Of a stretch of 64,000 nt of DNA, positions 39,526 through 50,816 are shown piece by piece. The notes below the pieces were generated by a model that was given only the letters and a program-made list of their open reading frames with translations, was not told the DNA's origin and did not search any database. The first letter of the stretch is position 1. Each line of letters opens with the position of its first letter. Origin of the DNA: Littorina saxatilis (Eukaryota; Mollusca; Gastropoda; Littorinimorpha; Littorinidae); assembly GCF_037325665.1 (NCBI RefSeq), contig NC_090251.1, positions 21,707,948 through 21,771,947 of the forward strand, in the 5' to 3' direction. A program made the position numbers and the translations under genes.

Positions 39526-40245
39526 GAAGTCTTGAATTGGGGGTATGGGGGTACACTGTGTAACAATTCTCTTAGTGACACTCAGCGCATGCAGCAAGCT
39601 AGTTGCTGCTGTCTCGATCTATTTTGAACACAAGGATTTTTTTTCTCAGAGTAGAGTGTTAGTTTGTTACAACAGGCTGAAATCATCTTTAATTTGAATC
39701 AACATTTTGCAACAATCAATCACAATATAGCGCACAGACTTGCACATTACGTTTCAAGAGCCTAGATTACCATGCAGTGACAAGAGCCTACTCAGTAAAG
39801 GGACGTAATGCTGTCTCTGCAGCCCAGAGAGACTGTGTGAGTTTAATATATAATCAGTTAAGACTGAGTAAAAAATTATTACAATCGATAGTTACCAGTG
39901 AAAAGTTATATCGGAACACTCTTGTTGTGTTTTTGTTGTTGTAAAATGTAAGATCTGAAACATTAAAAATTACGTAAAATTGGTGCATTTTGGTTGAGTG
40001 GGATGGGTCGTTGAACTGTGTCATTACAGCCCGCCGAAGTTATCAAAAGTGTTTTTGCTTTTTGTAATTCGGTTGGTTTGGTGCGTTATACAATGCATCT
40101 GCTTTTTCAAGACTAAGCATTGATCACTTTAAAACACAAGGATCATCATGGGCCATCATGACTTGTATCATTTTACATCGCATTCTAAGAAAGAGCAGAA
40201 TTCTCACTATGCGCGCGGTACATTTGTAGAATCGCGTAGCGCAAA

Positions 40246-40359
40246 GTTGGAATTCCTACAATGGCGGCCATTGTTGGAATTCCAACAAAGCGCAGGTCAT
40301 TTCCGGAAAAGCGCCGATGACGAGATGGGTCGCAACAGTTCGATTTCGAGTTACCTCCC
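40246..40359 (+). promoter_or_regulatory. JmjC gene core promoter with YY1-like palindrome and ETS-like site
   Basis: A 41-bp inverted repeat at 40246-40286 (20-bp arms, one mismatch, centre 40266) has the core ACAATGGCGGCCATTGT. That core reads as two opposed YY1-type ATGGC motifs. CATTTCCGGAAAAGCG at about 40298-40313 contains an ETS-like CCGGAAA. The ATG within the palindrome would open a 19-codon frame ending at 40320 if transcribed. Confidence 0.5.
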
Positions 40360-43300
40360 ATGCCTCGTGTAGTCAACATGGCGGTTCTCTCCAAACGTGT
40401 GGTTTCGGTTTCGTGTCTTCTGCTCTGTTTTCACGCAACCATCCTACTTTTTGGAATAATCGTGGTGCTCATTTCACCGCTGGCACTTACTCACACCCCT
40501 GTGCTGACTCCAGGTGATGTGCTTTCCCTCTCTAGCTCGCAGTGCGTGGTTGCTATATCAAACAATGCCGGGGTCGAGCAGACGACACAGAATCACCTAG
40601 TTTCTGAGTTACTTGCTAATGCTGACGTGGCCTTCCGAAATGATCCAAATGTCATTGTTGGAGCGTGCGATCTGCATAATTTTGCATGGCCATCCGGAAA
40701 GCGGTTAGAAATTGATGGAAATATGCCTGAGTTTTCAGCTGTCGTGTTCAAACGTCTCCGGGAAGATCGGACCTGCCTGCACAAACCCGACTACCTTGTT
40801 GCTTACCCGGAAGCCTTTGGCTACAGTGAGCCTGCTTCTGATAACTTTGTTCAGTTTGTCAACACACATTGCAATACCTATCGCAGTTCTGATGGCAGTT
40901 TAGACGTTAAGGGCCTACATCGTAACTACCTCCTGCAAGACTTGTTCTCAGTTGAAGAGCTTCCCGATTCTGTCACTATTGCAGACATTTTTGAAAAACA
41001 AAACAACAAAAATCAGCAAGAACATTGCTTGAGAGAGGATGGCAGTGGCGAACTACGTTGTTCAGAGCAATCATCAAAAACAAATCACAAAGTGTTTGAA
41101 ACTGCACCAAAGTGTGAACGCATTGACTTGCCCAGCAAGGAGGACTTTATCAATAACTACCTGTTTCGCTCAAAGCCGGTCATCATCACAGGGGCTATGC
41201 AGAGCTGGCCAGCTATGTTGAAGTGGACTAATCAATTTTTACGGGAGCAGTTTGGGGAGAAGGAAGTACACATTAAGCTAACTCCAAAAGGAGAATATGA
41301 AGGAATAGAACCTGCAGACATATGGGAAGCCTACAACACATTCAAAATCCCACCAGGCGTGTTGAAACAACTTCCATACCCAGATCTCGTGGTTGTTCGG
41401 CCAGCAGGACTCAGCATGAATTTTGCAGAGTTTTTAAACCTTGTCCGAAATATATCTAAGGGAACGTTCACAAATGTGTCTGCGTATTTGGAATACACAG
41501 CTATCACCGATTATTTCCCAGAACTGGAATTGGACATCATAGAAATGCCTTTTTTCAGGAATGTGTTCAAGCTGGCCCACCTCAACATTTGGCTGAGTGA
41601 TGGTAACACACTAGGCAAGGCACATTTTGATCCCTTTGATAATTTCTTGTGTCAGGTAAGTATTCAGAGAACATGTCTAAATGTGCTTATTGTCCAAGCT
41701 TGTAAAGTCAAGCTTTTAATTCTAGATTTAATTTTTAATCTTAAATAATGCAGATCCTGTATTGGATGCCAATCCATTTTTTGACTCACATGCGAAGCAA
41801 AAGTGAGTCTATGTACTCACCCGAGTCGTCCGTCCCCCCCGTCCGTCCGGCCGTCCGGAAAACTTTAACGTTGGATATTTCTTGGACACTATTCAGTCTA
41901 TCAGTACCAAATTTGGCAAGATGGTGTATGATGACAAGGCCCCAAAAAACATACATAGCATCTTGACCTTGCTTCAAGGTCAAGGTCGCAGGGGCCATAA
42001 ATGTTGTCTAAAAAACAGCTATTTTTCTCATTTTTCCCATTTTCTCTGAAGTTTTTGAGATTTAATACCTCACCTATATATGATATATAGGGCAAAGTAA
42101 GCCCCATCTTTTGATACCAGTTTGGTTTACCTTGCTTCAAGGTCAAGGTCACAGGCCTTCAAAGTTGGATTGTATACATATTTTGAAGTGACCTTGACCC
42201 TGAACTATGGAAGATAACTGTTTCAAACTTAAAAATTATGTGGGGCACATGTTATGCTTTCATCATGAGACACATTTGGTCACATATGATCCAGGTCAAG
42301 GTCACTTTGAAATGTGACCAAAATAAGGTAGTGAACCACTAAAAGTGACCATATCTCATGGTAGAAAGAGCCAATAAGCACCATTGTTCTTCCTATGTCT
42401 TGAATTAACAGCTTTGTGTTGCATGACCTTGGATGACCTTGACCTTGGGTCAAGGTCACATGTATTTTGGTAGGAAAAATGTGTAAAGCAGTCCAATGGG
42501 ACATTTTGAGATGTGCATTGGCGTAAGGCACACTAGTAAATGAAACCCTGAGCTTTACGCGTCCAGCTAGGGGAAAAAACCCAAATTAAATGTTTCACAT
42601 GAGGATGCGCATCTCAACCTAATCGAAAAAATGTGCTAGTGAGACCTTTATTCACGAAGCATGGGTGCTTATACAAAGCATGAATGTGTACTCTAGTCAG
42701 ATAATATATTTTTTAATTTGTTTCAGTTGTTTGCAAAGACGTTTTCAATTTAAGGTGAATGTGTACACCAACGCGTAGGTCTGGGTTTTGAAACATCTGA
42801 ACTAATAAATTATGCGAAGAGCAAACGGGAATTTCCGGAAGTGCAAATACTCATCATTTTCAAAACAAAATTTGACAAATGGTATACAACAATGTCGATC
42901 ACATGGCTTTATAAACAAAGATCTCGTTTTAATGCAAAAAATTATCAAACTATTTGGAATAACATTTATTTATGTCATATGAACAATCTGCAACCAATGA
43001 TTTTTTTGTAAGGCGGTCAATGACCAATGTTTCGGTGTCTCAGCAAAGGGCAGAAGCTGGGAACTACCAATTGTTAGAGATTAAATGCACCTGTCAATCT
43101 GACCTCAGCATTGCTAATTTTTTCTATTATCTTCCCGTCTCTGTCGGTGACTACTCTCTCTCTCTCTTTTCATTTGTCCAAAGCATCAGTGTTCATTATA
43201 TCCACACAAAAACACTCAAAGCTTTAATAACACATTTACTCATGCATGTGTATTCAGCATTGTTTTCACTACGTTACATATACGACGCTTTATATTTGTG

Positions 43301-43500
43301 TATAATATGTAATGTGTAAATATTCATATGTTGTTGTTTTTCTCTACCTTTTTTTCTACGTTAATATCCGTGTAAATATGTGATTAGAAAAAATAGATTA
43401 GTCCCCTCTCTGGGCGAGGGCTGGTTGAAAAAAAGCTCGTTGTATTGCTTATGCCACAACCCTCGAAAAAAATAAAATTTGATTTGATTTGATTTGATTT

Positions 43501-43564
<64 letters not shown>

Positions 43565-46500
43565 GAGGGCCAGATGCAAAAAAGTATACCTATGCTTATT
43601 CTGTTACCCTCGTAAAATAAAGAATTGTCATTGTCTCTCTCTCTCAGTATAGTTTGAAACAGTTTTGCATGACTTACGGGCGTGCATTGGAATCTGGTCC
43701 GGATTGGACACGGGTCAACTGTTTGTGCAGACCCAGAGACGGTATCCATGTCCCACCTCCGTGTCACCACAGGGCGGCTTTCTTGACCCTGTTAGGGTCC
43801 ATGTTTGTTTTTCCAGGTTTCAACACACACTGTGCAAACTGGTGATGACATCAGTAGCCTAGGGACCTGCCTTTGAACATGACAAAACTGTTCTGTTTTA
43901 ATAATAAAGTTGCAAGAAGTTTTTGTTCGGGATGCAATGCAAGTTCACACAATTTTTGAAGTTATAAATAACTTTTTAAAGATGTTTGAAAGTAATATTT
44001 TTTATTGAATTTGCATATATTGTTTCAGATAAGTGGTGAAAAAGAGGTAACCCTGTTTGAGCCACACAATGACTTTCTGTATGAGGCTCACATCCCAGAA
44101 GCCATTTTATCCTACAACACAACCTTGCAAAAGTTCCGACGCTCCAAACTACTGGACAGCACCTCCATGGTCATGAGTCCTGTGGACATCTTGAGACCTC
44201 ACCTAGAGGTAAGCTGTGTACCTGCAACTCATGGCACTACATTTTGTTGACATCCACATTATCTGCTCTTAGATTGTGTTCAGGTCTCAAGATTTTTATT
44301 TGGTATATTTTATTCAAGTTATTGTCCTTGGGGACTTCCCTCAAGGACATTCAGGGCAGCGACAGTTGTTTTTTTCTGCATGCTTGCATTCATGGTTTCC
44401 AAGGCCTGAGACTTCCACTGTGACCTTGGGATTTGTATTGTGTGCTGTTGTGCAGTATTCGGACACTGACGAAATCTGCACAATGTCAAAGTTGACTATG
44501 GGAAATAAATCCTTTGCCGCGAATATGGGGTCAAACCCACGCCGATAGAGACAACTGGTTTCAAAGCCAGCGACTGAGCTGTCTCCCCACCTGTTTTTGT
44601 AGAAAAGGAAGTTTTCTAATAGTCTAGTGACAAGTAAAGTCTCAAAAGAGGCTAGAAACATAAAAACAAATATTCTTTATCACCGATTTTCGTGATCTGA
44701 ATGCAGTAGATTAAATAATGGGTTAGGCAGAGTGCATGCAAATGTATGAAAACTGCTAAAATCTTGGAAAAAATTACACTGATCAGAACTGTTCTGGAAA
44801 TACCGTGTATGGTTATCTCCCTTACACGAAGGGCATATTCATGGATTTGATGTATCTTGTGATTTTACTCACATTATTATCTAAAACTACAACTAGGTGT
44901 CGTATAAAAAGTCTGGGATTTTGCCTTGGAAACCTGTGTGCAGCTTGTCTGTAGCAATTGTCCAGCTGTGGTGAAACTCGAAAAGCCCAGTGTACACTTC
45001 GTTCTACATGTAATGTGTGAGCTGTTAGTGTCATTTTTCCTTAGTTTCAATTTGTCTGTTTTGGTGCACTAAAACTGAACAGGTACATTAAAATCCTGAA
45101 ATATCATATTGGGTGATGATGTTGAGGAGTTTTGATTTATTTATTTTTTCTTGCAGAGATTTCCCAAGTTTAGGGCAGCCCGGCCACTGTCGTGTACCAT
45201 TGGAGAAGGAGATGTGTTGTTTATGCCTGCATTCTGGTGGCACGAAGTTCAGTCTCGACCCAACACTTTACAGCAGCGCAATTTAGCTGTTAATTACTGG
45301 TGAGTTGAATGAAGGGTTGTACTGTACTTATATCTTATGGACAACCCCATGCGTTTCTGATTCTGATAGCCAGAAAAAGTACTAACCACGTTCGAGTAAA
45401 CCCGCAAGCTGTTCGTTCGGTCAGTATACAGTCAAACCCACTTATAAGAATCTTGCTTACAAGAAAGGACTTTTTATTTCGTTGCTGTATGTCTTCTTTC
45501 TTCCACTTGGAATTCTCCGGATAAGAAACACTCTGTTATAAGAAAGCCTCGGTTATAGGAAATGAGTGGCGGGGATGTAGCTCAGTCGGTAACGCGCTGG
45601 ATTTTGTATCCAGCTGGCCGCTGTCAGCGTGAGTTCGTCCCCACGTTCGGTGAGAGATTTATTTCTCAGAGTCAACTTTGTGTGCAGACTCTCCTCGGTG
45701 TCCGAACACCCCCGTGTGTACACGCAAGCACAAGACCAAGTGTGCACGAAAAAGATCCTGTAATCCATGTCAGAGTTCGGTGGGTTATAGAAACACGAAA
45801 ATACCCAGCATGCTTCCTCCGAAAACGGCGTATGGCTGCCTAAATGGCGGGGTAAAAAACTGTCATACACGTAAAATTCCACTCGTGCAAAAAAACCACG
45901 AGTGTACGTGGGAGTTTCAGCCCACGAACGCAGAAGATAGGAAATGAGTTTTTATCTCCCTTGACACGCCTCTCCTGGGTTATAGGAAACAACCAGTAAG
46001 TTTAGACTTACATTTGTTGCAATGCTTGCACTGGGTGTCATCCAGACAAACTGAAAAGGCTAGACAGGCACCAAATCAAAATTGGTGTGTTAAAAAGACT
46101 CCTTTGTAAGGTGTTAAATGACTACATAATGACTTCATCACTCGAACGTAAGCAAGTGTTCGCTTCAAGTGCCTGTCTTATTATATTCTCAGCGGCAGTG
46201 ATCGCCATGGCGGAAAGCATGTCTCTTTATCTCAAGAGAAACTAGAGATTGTTGATGCTGTTGAGAGTCAATGCTCACACACACACAAACGCACCATGTG
46301 TGTGTGTTTTCTTTTGGGTTATGTTTTTATTATTATATGATTTAGCAAGTAAAATTGATTTTTAGTTTAAGGGAATCCGATCTTTATTCAAAGAAGCTGG
46401 GGTGGGTTGCATGAGACGACTTAAGCTCGCCGGAAATGAGCTCAAAGTTGAGATGGTTGACTTTACGCCGAGAGCGCGAAAACCGGGGTGCATGAGCGGT

Positions 46501-47901
46501 CTTACGTTCGTTGAGCACAGCGTTTTTTGCTTAACTTTGAGCCTGCTCCCCCCCAGGCTTAACGCTGAGCTTGGCAGAGATAACAGACTTAACCAGCCAG
46601 TTGCCGCTTGCAAGATGATTTTTTGAAACCTTTTATCATTTGGTGCTATAATAGGTCGCACCAACGCGACGGAGTTAGACAACTTTCTTGTTTACTTCAT
46701 CTGTGCCCGGCAACATAAGGTTTTTGTTTTTGTTTTCTTTCGGGTGAAATCATTTTTTTTTATTTTTTATTTGTTGAAATATGTATTTATGTATTTATTT
46801 AATCATTAATATATTTATATTTTGTTGTCTTTTTTTTATTTGTTAGAAATTATCTTTTGTTACCTAATGCTGTCTCTAATAGTTAAGTGTTTTATAATTT
46901 GATTTTTAAATTTTTATTTATTTAATCTTTTTTTTTTAATCTCACATTATATGACTTTGGTTTCTTTTCCTTCTATTTTGTTTTTACTTCATTTTTTATT
47001 TTGATATAATTCGTGGTTTTTTGTAATTACTGTATTTTTATCTTCTTTTTGTATTTACTTTTTTAATTTTTGGTCGATGTTTACCTTTTCAGTAGAGAGC
47101 GATTCAAGATCAAGAAGACAATCTTTATTTTTCTTCTACTCGATCCAACATGCACAATGCACAAAATAGTACTATAACGCCGTACGCTCTACTTTGTACT
47201 ACACACGGCATCTCCTGTGTTGGTATGAGCGCGCGCTTCCTGTGCATGCTTGAATGCGCCCAGATGCCGCAGAGTACATTATTGTGTAACAGACGGTCTC
47301 TGATGCGCCCTTTTCCCGCGAACCTACTAGACTGCAGTTTGCATTGGCTGTTGCTGACCACATTTCCCGTGACGTCATGGAATCTCCCACTAACGCTCTA
47401 AGTAGGTCGACAACGTCGACTTGCCCTCTTTCTCAGTTGAGTCGGCCCTAAAGACGGCTCATGCACCCCGACTTCGTTTCGTGCTTTGCGGATTCTTAAC
47501 AGAGCAAGCTTTAGAGTAAAGTTGAATCGTTTGAGCTTGGAATTTGAGTTCTCTCATGCAACCCACCCCATAGCTGTAATTGCTTTTGATTCTTTTGTTT
47601 CGTTTAATAGGACAGGAATGATATTTTTTGTGCTACAGTTTTTTTTCTCGAAGTCTAAGAATTACTGAAAGACGATGAGGCATATTGTTTATTTCCAAAA
47701 ACGGTGTTTCAGGCAACTTGACTTATTCCTGTAGACTCCCTGTGGAGCATAGGGCCGCATTCAGGCAACTTGCAAACGGACAATATTCATTGTAACTGCT
47801 CTGTTCTGTTTTCCCACAGGTATGAGCCATTTTACCAGAAAGAGTTCCCATGTCCTGACTGTCAGCTTGACATCAACCCCAAGTACAGGCACTTACTGTA
47901 G
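40360..47901 (+). CDS. secretory-pathway JmjC (cupin-8 type) Fe(II)/2-oxoglutarate dioxygenase, 4 coding exons
   Basis: Coding exons: 40360-41655, 44029-44208, 45157-45299, 47820-47901; total 1701 nt, 566 aa, with matching phases. A start at 40378 (AACATGG) is equally plausible and 6 residues shorter. Residues about 17-47 form one hydrophobic segment, a signal anchor or uncleaved signal. Residues about 75-210 contain a region ending FVNTHCNTYRSSDGSLDVKG that resembles the end of PDI-family thioredoxin domains but has no CxxC; this is inference. The JmjC domain follows from about 270, with the cluster CERIDLPSKEDF, then SKPVIITGAMQSWPA. Iron ligands are H422 and D424 (AHFDPFDN) and H521 (FWWHEV), with a likely 2-oxoglutarate-binding lysine near 437 (SGEKEVTLFEP). 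The C-terminus is short, with a CPDC pair. Family members hydroxylate proteins, but the substrate here is unknown. It is neither JMJD7 nor JMJD8 by length or layout. Introns contain SINE, LINE-tail and MITE insertions. Confidence 0.85.
41780..42540. repeat. GTGAGTC-bounded interspersed repeat with CAAGGTCA motifs
   Basis: It opens GACTCACATGCGAAGCAAAA then GTGAGTCTATGTACTCACCC and a run of CGTCCG/GTCCGGCC. It contains TTAACGTTGGATATTTCTTGG and many CTTCAAGGTCAAGGTCACAG-type blocks. It is the same broad family as 16812-17395, and lies in intron 1 of the JmjC gene. Confidence 0.6.
43400..43645 (+). mobile_element. two LINE 3' tails separated by (CT)n
   Basis: The first tail (CTCTGGGCGAGGGCTGGTTG ... 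CCACAACCCTCG) ends in (GATTT)n at about 43470-43502. A CT array at 43503-43562 follows, and then a second tail (TTCTGTTACCCTCGTAAAAT) ending ATTGTCATTGTC. Both resemble CR1/L2-type LINE 3' ends, which carry short tandem tails. Confidence 0.5.
44385..44595 (-). mobile_element. old, diverged SINE family D fragment
   Basis: The minus strand from 44595 reads GGGGAGACAGCTCAGTCGCT, and the body contains the inverse of TTCGGACACTGACGAAATCT and of AAAGTTGACTATGGGAAATA. It matches the D copies but with many differences. No target duplication was seen. It is in intron 2 of the JmjC gene. Confidence 0.6.
45431..45567. mobile_element. left part of a TA-flanked inverted-repeat element
   Basis: TA is followed by CAGTCAAACCCACTTATAAG, and TATAAGAAA/TTATAGGAAA motifs recur. 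No matching right end was found before the exon, so the element is incomplete. A SINE has inserted in it. Confidence 0.5.
45555..45949 (+). mobile_element. tRNA-derived SINE, family D, copy 2, intact with 13-bp target duplication
   Basis: ATAGGAAATGAGT at 45555-45567 and 45937-45949 flanks a 369-bp insert (45568-45936). The head GGGGATGTAGCTCAGTCGGT carries a tRNA-like arm (CTGGATTTTGTATCCAG) and B-box-like GAGTTCGTCCCC. The 3' end is CAGCCCACGAACGCAGAAG. The perfect duplication implies a recent insertion. It is in intron 3 of the JmjC gene. Confidence 0.92.
46399..47569. mobile_element. 1.17 kb inverted-repeat MITE, termini GGGGTGGGTTGCATGAG
   Basis: The left end GGGGTGGGTTGCATGAG and right end CTCATGCAACCCACCCC are exact inverses. 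Inside the left end, GCATGAGCGGTCTTACG-type blocks are mirrored near 47440-47470. The middle is AT-rich. There is no transposase and no clear target duplication. It lies 250 bp before exon 4 of the JmjC gene. Confidence 0.8.
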
Positions 47902-48277
47902 TCCTGGTGGAAGATTCATGCTGATCTGCATTTTCAAACATAGTTTGTTGAACTCGGTGTGTTTTTGTTCGTGAATGAAAAATGTTGTTTAAAAATCAAA
48001 CTTGTGACATTGTCAAATTAGTCTGCGCTTTTTTTAAATGTCGGTTAAAACTTGTAAAGAACATTCCTTCCCAAATACATGTACAACACGTGGTCCAGGG
48101 TTTTATGTGGGACGTGATCCTTCCACTCGCACATATATATGCCAAAATTCAACAGACTGGTTACTTTCTGTGCAGAGTGGAAAGTCTTTGCTGAAAGAAC
48201 TTTTGTCAAGTCCAAGGTTTGGGGTCATTTTGTGTGTGTTTGAACTTGTAATGCTCTGATCACTGTAACGCCTATTA

Positions 48278-48283
48278 AATAAA
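48278..48283 (+). terminator. candidate polyadenylation signal of the JmjC gene
   Basis: AATAAA lies 377 bp after the stop codon, just after TGTAACGCCTATTA. Confidence 0.55.
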
Positions 48284-48392
48284 TGGGGGAGGCAAAAATG
48301 GTTCTAAAAACTGAATTACTTAATGGCCAACTTGGAGCTCAGATGACACCAAATGCACCGTTTGATTTGGGTTCTTTGGAGAGAAAAAATTC

Positions 48393-48445
48393 CGGGGGGG
48401 GGGGGGGGGGGGAGGGGGGGGGGGGGGGGGGGAGGGTCGGGGGAT
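48393..48445. repeat. G-rich run
   Basis: About 40 nearly pure G, followed by CGGGGGATGTCCCCGGACCC. The exact length is likely to be unreliable in assembly. Confidence 0.9.
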
Positions 48446-48942
48446 GTCCCCGGACCCCCCCTTGTAAGGCTGCGCTTCGCGCCGTCGACTTTGCTATTAT
48501 TTAAATATAATCAGCCTTTTTGACTTTTCCCATGCCTGAACATACAGGTGGTTGGATTATGTACGTCTTTTTCTTCTCGTTCGCTGCACTTAAATTAAGT
48601 CTGAATTCCTGTGTCGTTTAATTTTAACTTTCTATGCCGGCTACGGCGGTTTACTTGATTATGGATAACCTTTCGGATTTAAGATTTCTTTTACAGGGAT
48701 CATGTGACAGCCGCTCAAATAAGAGTACCCTCAAAATCGACCTGACAAAAACCGAAGGGACCAATTAAAATCACAATCGGCAAAACTTTGCAAGTTTTAC
48801 ATAGAGAAGAAAGTCAATTATCTACCCAGAACATGTTTTGTTTAGCTAGCTTGCCTATTTCTTGTGCTATGCTATTTCTACTGATGCAGGTGTTGATCGC
48901 ATGAGCGGTCAAAAACTGAGTTTTTGAGGGGTATCATGAAAA

Positions 48943-49334
48943 ACAAGAGGCGAAGCCTTCAAGGCTCACGTAAGAAATCGACAAACAGTAACACAAACTC
49001 AATCACTCCGTCACACATACACACACACACACACACACAGTAAGCATAGGTGAAACTGTGCAAGAAAGCGAGACCCTGGATCTGCCAATTAGTCTCGGCC
49101 CGCTCACAATAACAATGACCGAGACTTTCAGTAATTCCTTTGCGTGACGTCTAACCCTCTTACGTCATAAGGTGACGTCTTCAAATAGTTTCTATCACAC
49201 ACGTCAAACACTTTTGACCGAGACGTAATCTTCTTATGCGAGCTTTATCCATAGACTCGGAAATGTTAAAGTTTCTATCACACACACACACACAGACAAA
49301 GTTTATCATCGCATAGGCTACACTTACGTGAGCC
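48943..49334. repeat. interspersed repeat bounded by GGCTCACGTAAG / CTTACGTGAGCC
   Basis: It opens AAGAGGCGAAGCCTTCAAGG then CTCACGTAAG, contains CA microsatellites, and closes CTTACGTGAGCC at 49323-49334. A 93-bp block (49092-49184) also occurs inside the MITE at 15743-16409. Confidence 0.65.
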
Positions 49335-49932
49335 AAAAACCGCTGTATTTCAGCAATGACGTAGTGGATTGATTCAGAAACTTTCAGAATATTCTGCCAA
49401 CATACCAGAGGCAATTCAAGTAAAATTTTGGATTGTTACAGATATTCGTTCTGCTATGCAATGATCTGGAAAAGTTTTTAAACTCAGGATCGTTCACTTG
49501 TGTCAAATCAATTTATGACAACAGTACTGCCAAGTTTCATTTGCAAATAATCACTGGCGCGGCGCAAACTTGCTCGATCTGTAAATACGCTTAATATTTT
49601 TAGGACGATTACTGTGCATGTTTTGAGAAGCAGCGATAATCGCGGTCAGTGTTCCATTTTTCTCATGTGTTTTGCATGACGAGAAAATTTATGCTCGTGA
49701 TTATACGCACATGAAACTTTGACAGTACCTGTATCAGTTATTTTTCTGTAGACATGCGCAGTCGTGTATCGCTCCAAATATTGACTCGAAGTACCTTTGG
49801 TATGTTCGCAAAATATTGTGAAATCCAGGTAGTCAATTGAATGGCCGTCAATGGCATAGAAAGATTGAATTTAAATGACACAGGATTTTATGCTTTAATT
49901 TGGGTGCAAAATTTGTTTCATGTGCTATTATT

Positions 49933-50065
49933 AACCCTTAGGCTGGTTGTTGTCACGCCATGTCATGTTACTGGCAGAGTCTGTTCTGATTACCTCTGAA
50001 AGCCTATTTCACTTTATTTTTCTGTTAATTCACCAGTGGCAATGTAAATTTGTAACATGTTGGTT
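49933..50065. repeat. TTAACCCTTAGGCTGG-ended fragment
   Basis: It begins TTAACCCTTAGGCTGGTTGT and contains TGTTAATTCACCAGTGGC, matching in inverse the repeat at 55932-56130. It is probably a truncated copy of the same TTAA-type MITE. Confidence 0.5.
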
Positions 50066-50209
50066 AAAAATGTAACATTCCATGGCTGTTGCTTTTATTT
50101 CACTGCAGAAAACTTGTTCGTTTTTTTTAATGTTTTGATTAAATATGTGAACATTCAATCGACTCACTGAGGTTGTCAGGACGAGATACTTGCGTTTTCT
50201 TTCAATTTG

Positions 50210-50284
50210 ACAAATGTAAATCTTTCTTTACTTTATTTGGTGTTTAACGTCGTTTTCAACCACGAAGGTTATACAAATGTAAAT
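50210..50284 (-). mobile_element. tail-only retroposon (51 bp) with 12-bp target duplication
   Basis: ACAAATGTAAAT at 50210-50221 and 50273-50284 flanks a 51-bp insert. Its minus strand is AACCTTCGTGGTTGAAAACG followed by ACGTTAAACACCAAATAAAG and a short tail, which is the family B 3' end. Confidence 0.88.
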
Positions 50285-50692
50285 AATTTATGCTTACTTG
50301 GGATTATGCATTTAAAGCGAACTATTTGTACTCTTGAATGAACGCCTCTGCAGCAACTTAGCTGTGAATTTTGTTTTGCTTAGGTTGGAAACCATAGAAT
50401 GTTAATGCCTGTTAAAAGACTGCCATTTCAAAAGGACCACGATATACCAACGGGTAAATGAAATGCGCAATTGGGAACAATCGAGTTGCAAGAAAATACA
50501 TTCTGAAGAAAGCAGCACGAGCATGTCTGAGGTAATAGGTTAATCATCTTGACAACACTGAAGACTCACAAAACATAATCGGCACTCACAGCAACACCAA
50601 CAGGCAGGAATGAGAAGTAGGCACAACCTGAACACAAACAAAATAACACTTGAAGACACCAGCTTGATGAACCACTCGCGAGTTTATTGTAT

Positions 50693-50698
50693 GAACGA
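50693..50698 (-). terminator. candidate polyadenylation signal of the prothymosin-like gene
   Basis: AATAAA on the minus strand (TTTATT as written), 119 bp past the stop codon. Confidence 0.6.
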
Positions 50699-50816
50699 TG
50701 ATCGAAATGAGATGCAAAATGTTTACAGCTCGATGACAACAGGTGAAGTTTCACAGAAACTTGCCACAGAAACTGTCTCTACATGACACCCACACTAAAC
50801 AGTCACAGGATATAAA

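Noticed and set aside
45568-45640. Functional tRNA gene at the head of SINE D
   Set aside because: It is tRNA-like but fused to a SINE body with a target duplication and repeated at 39411; the T-arm is degraded.
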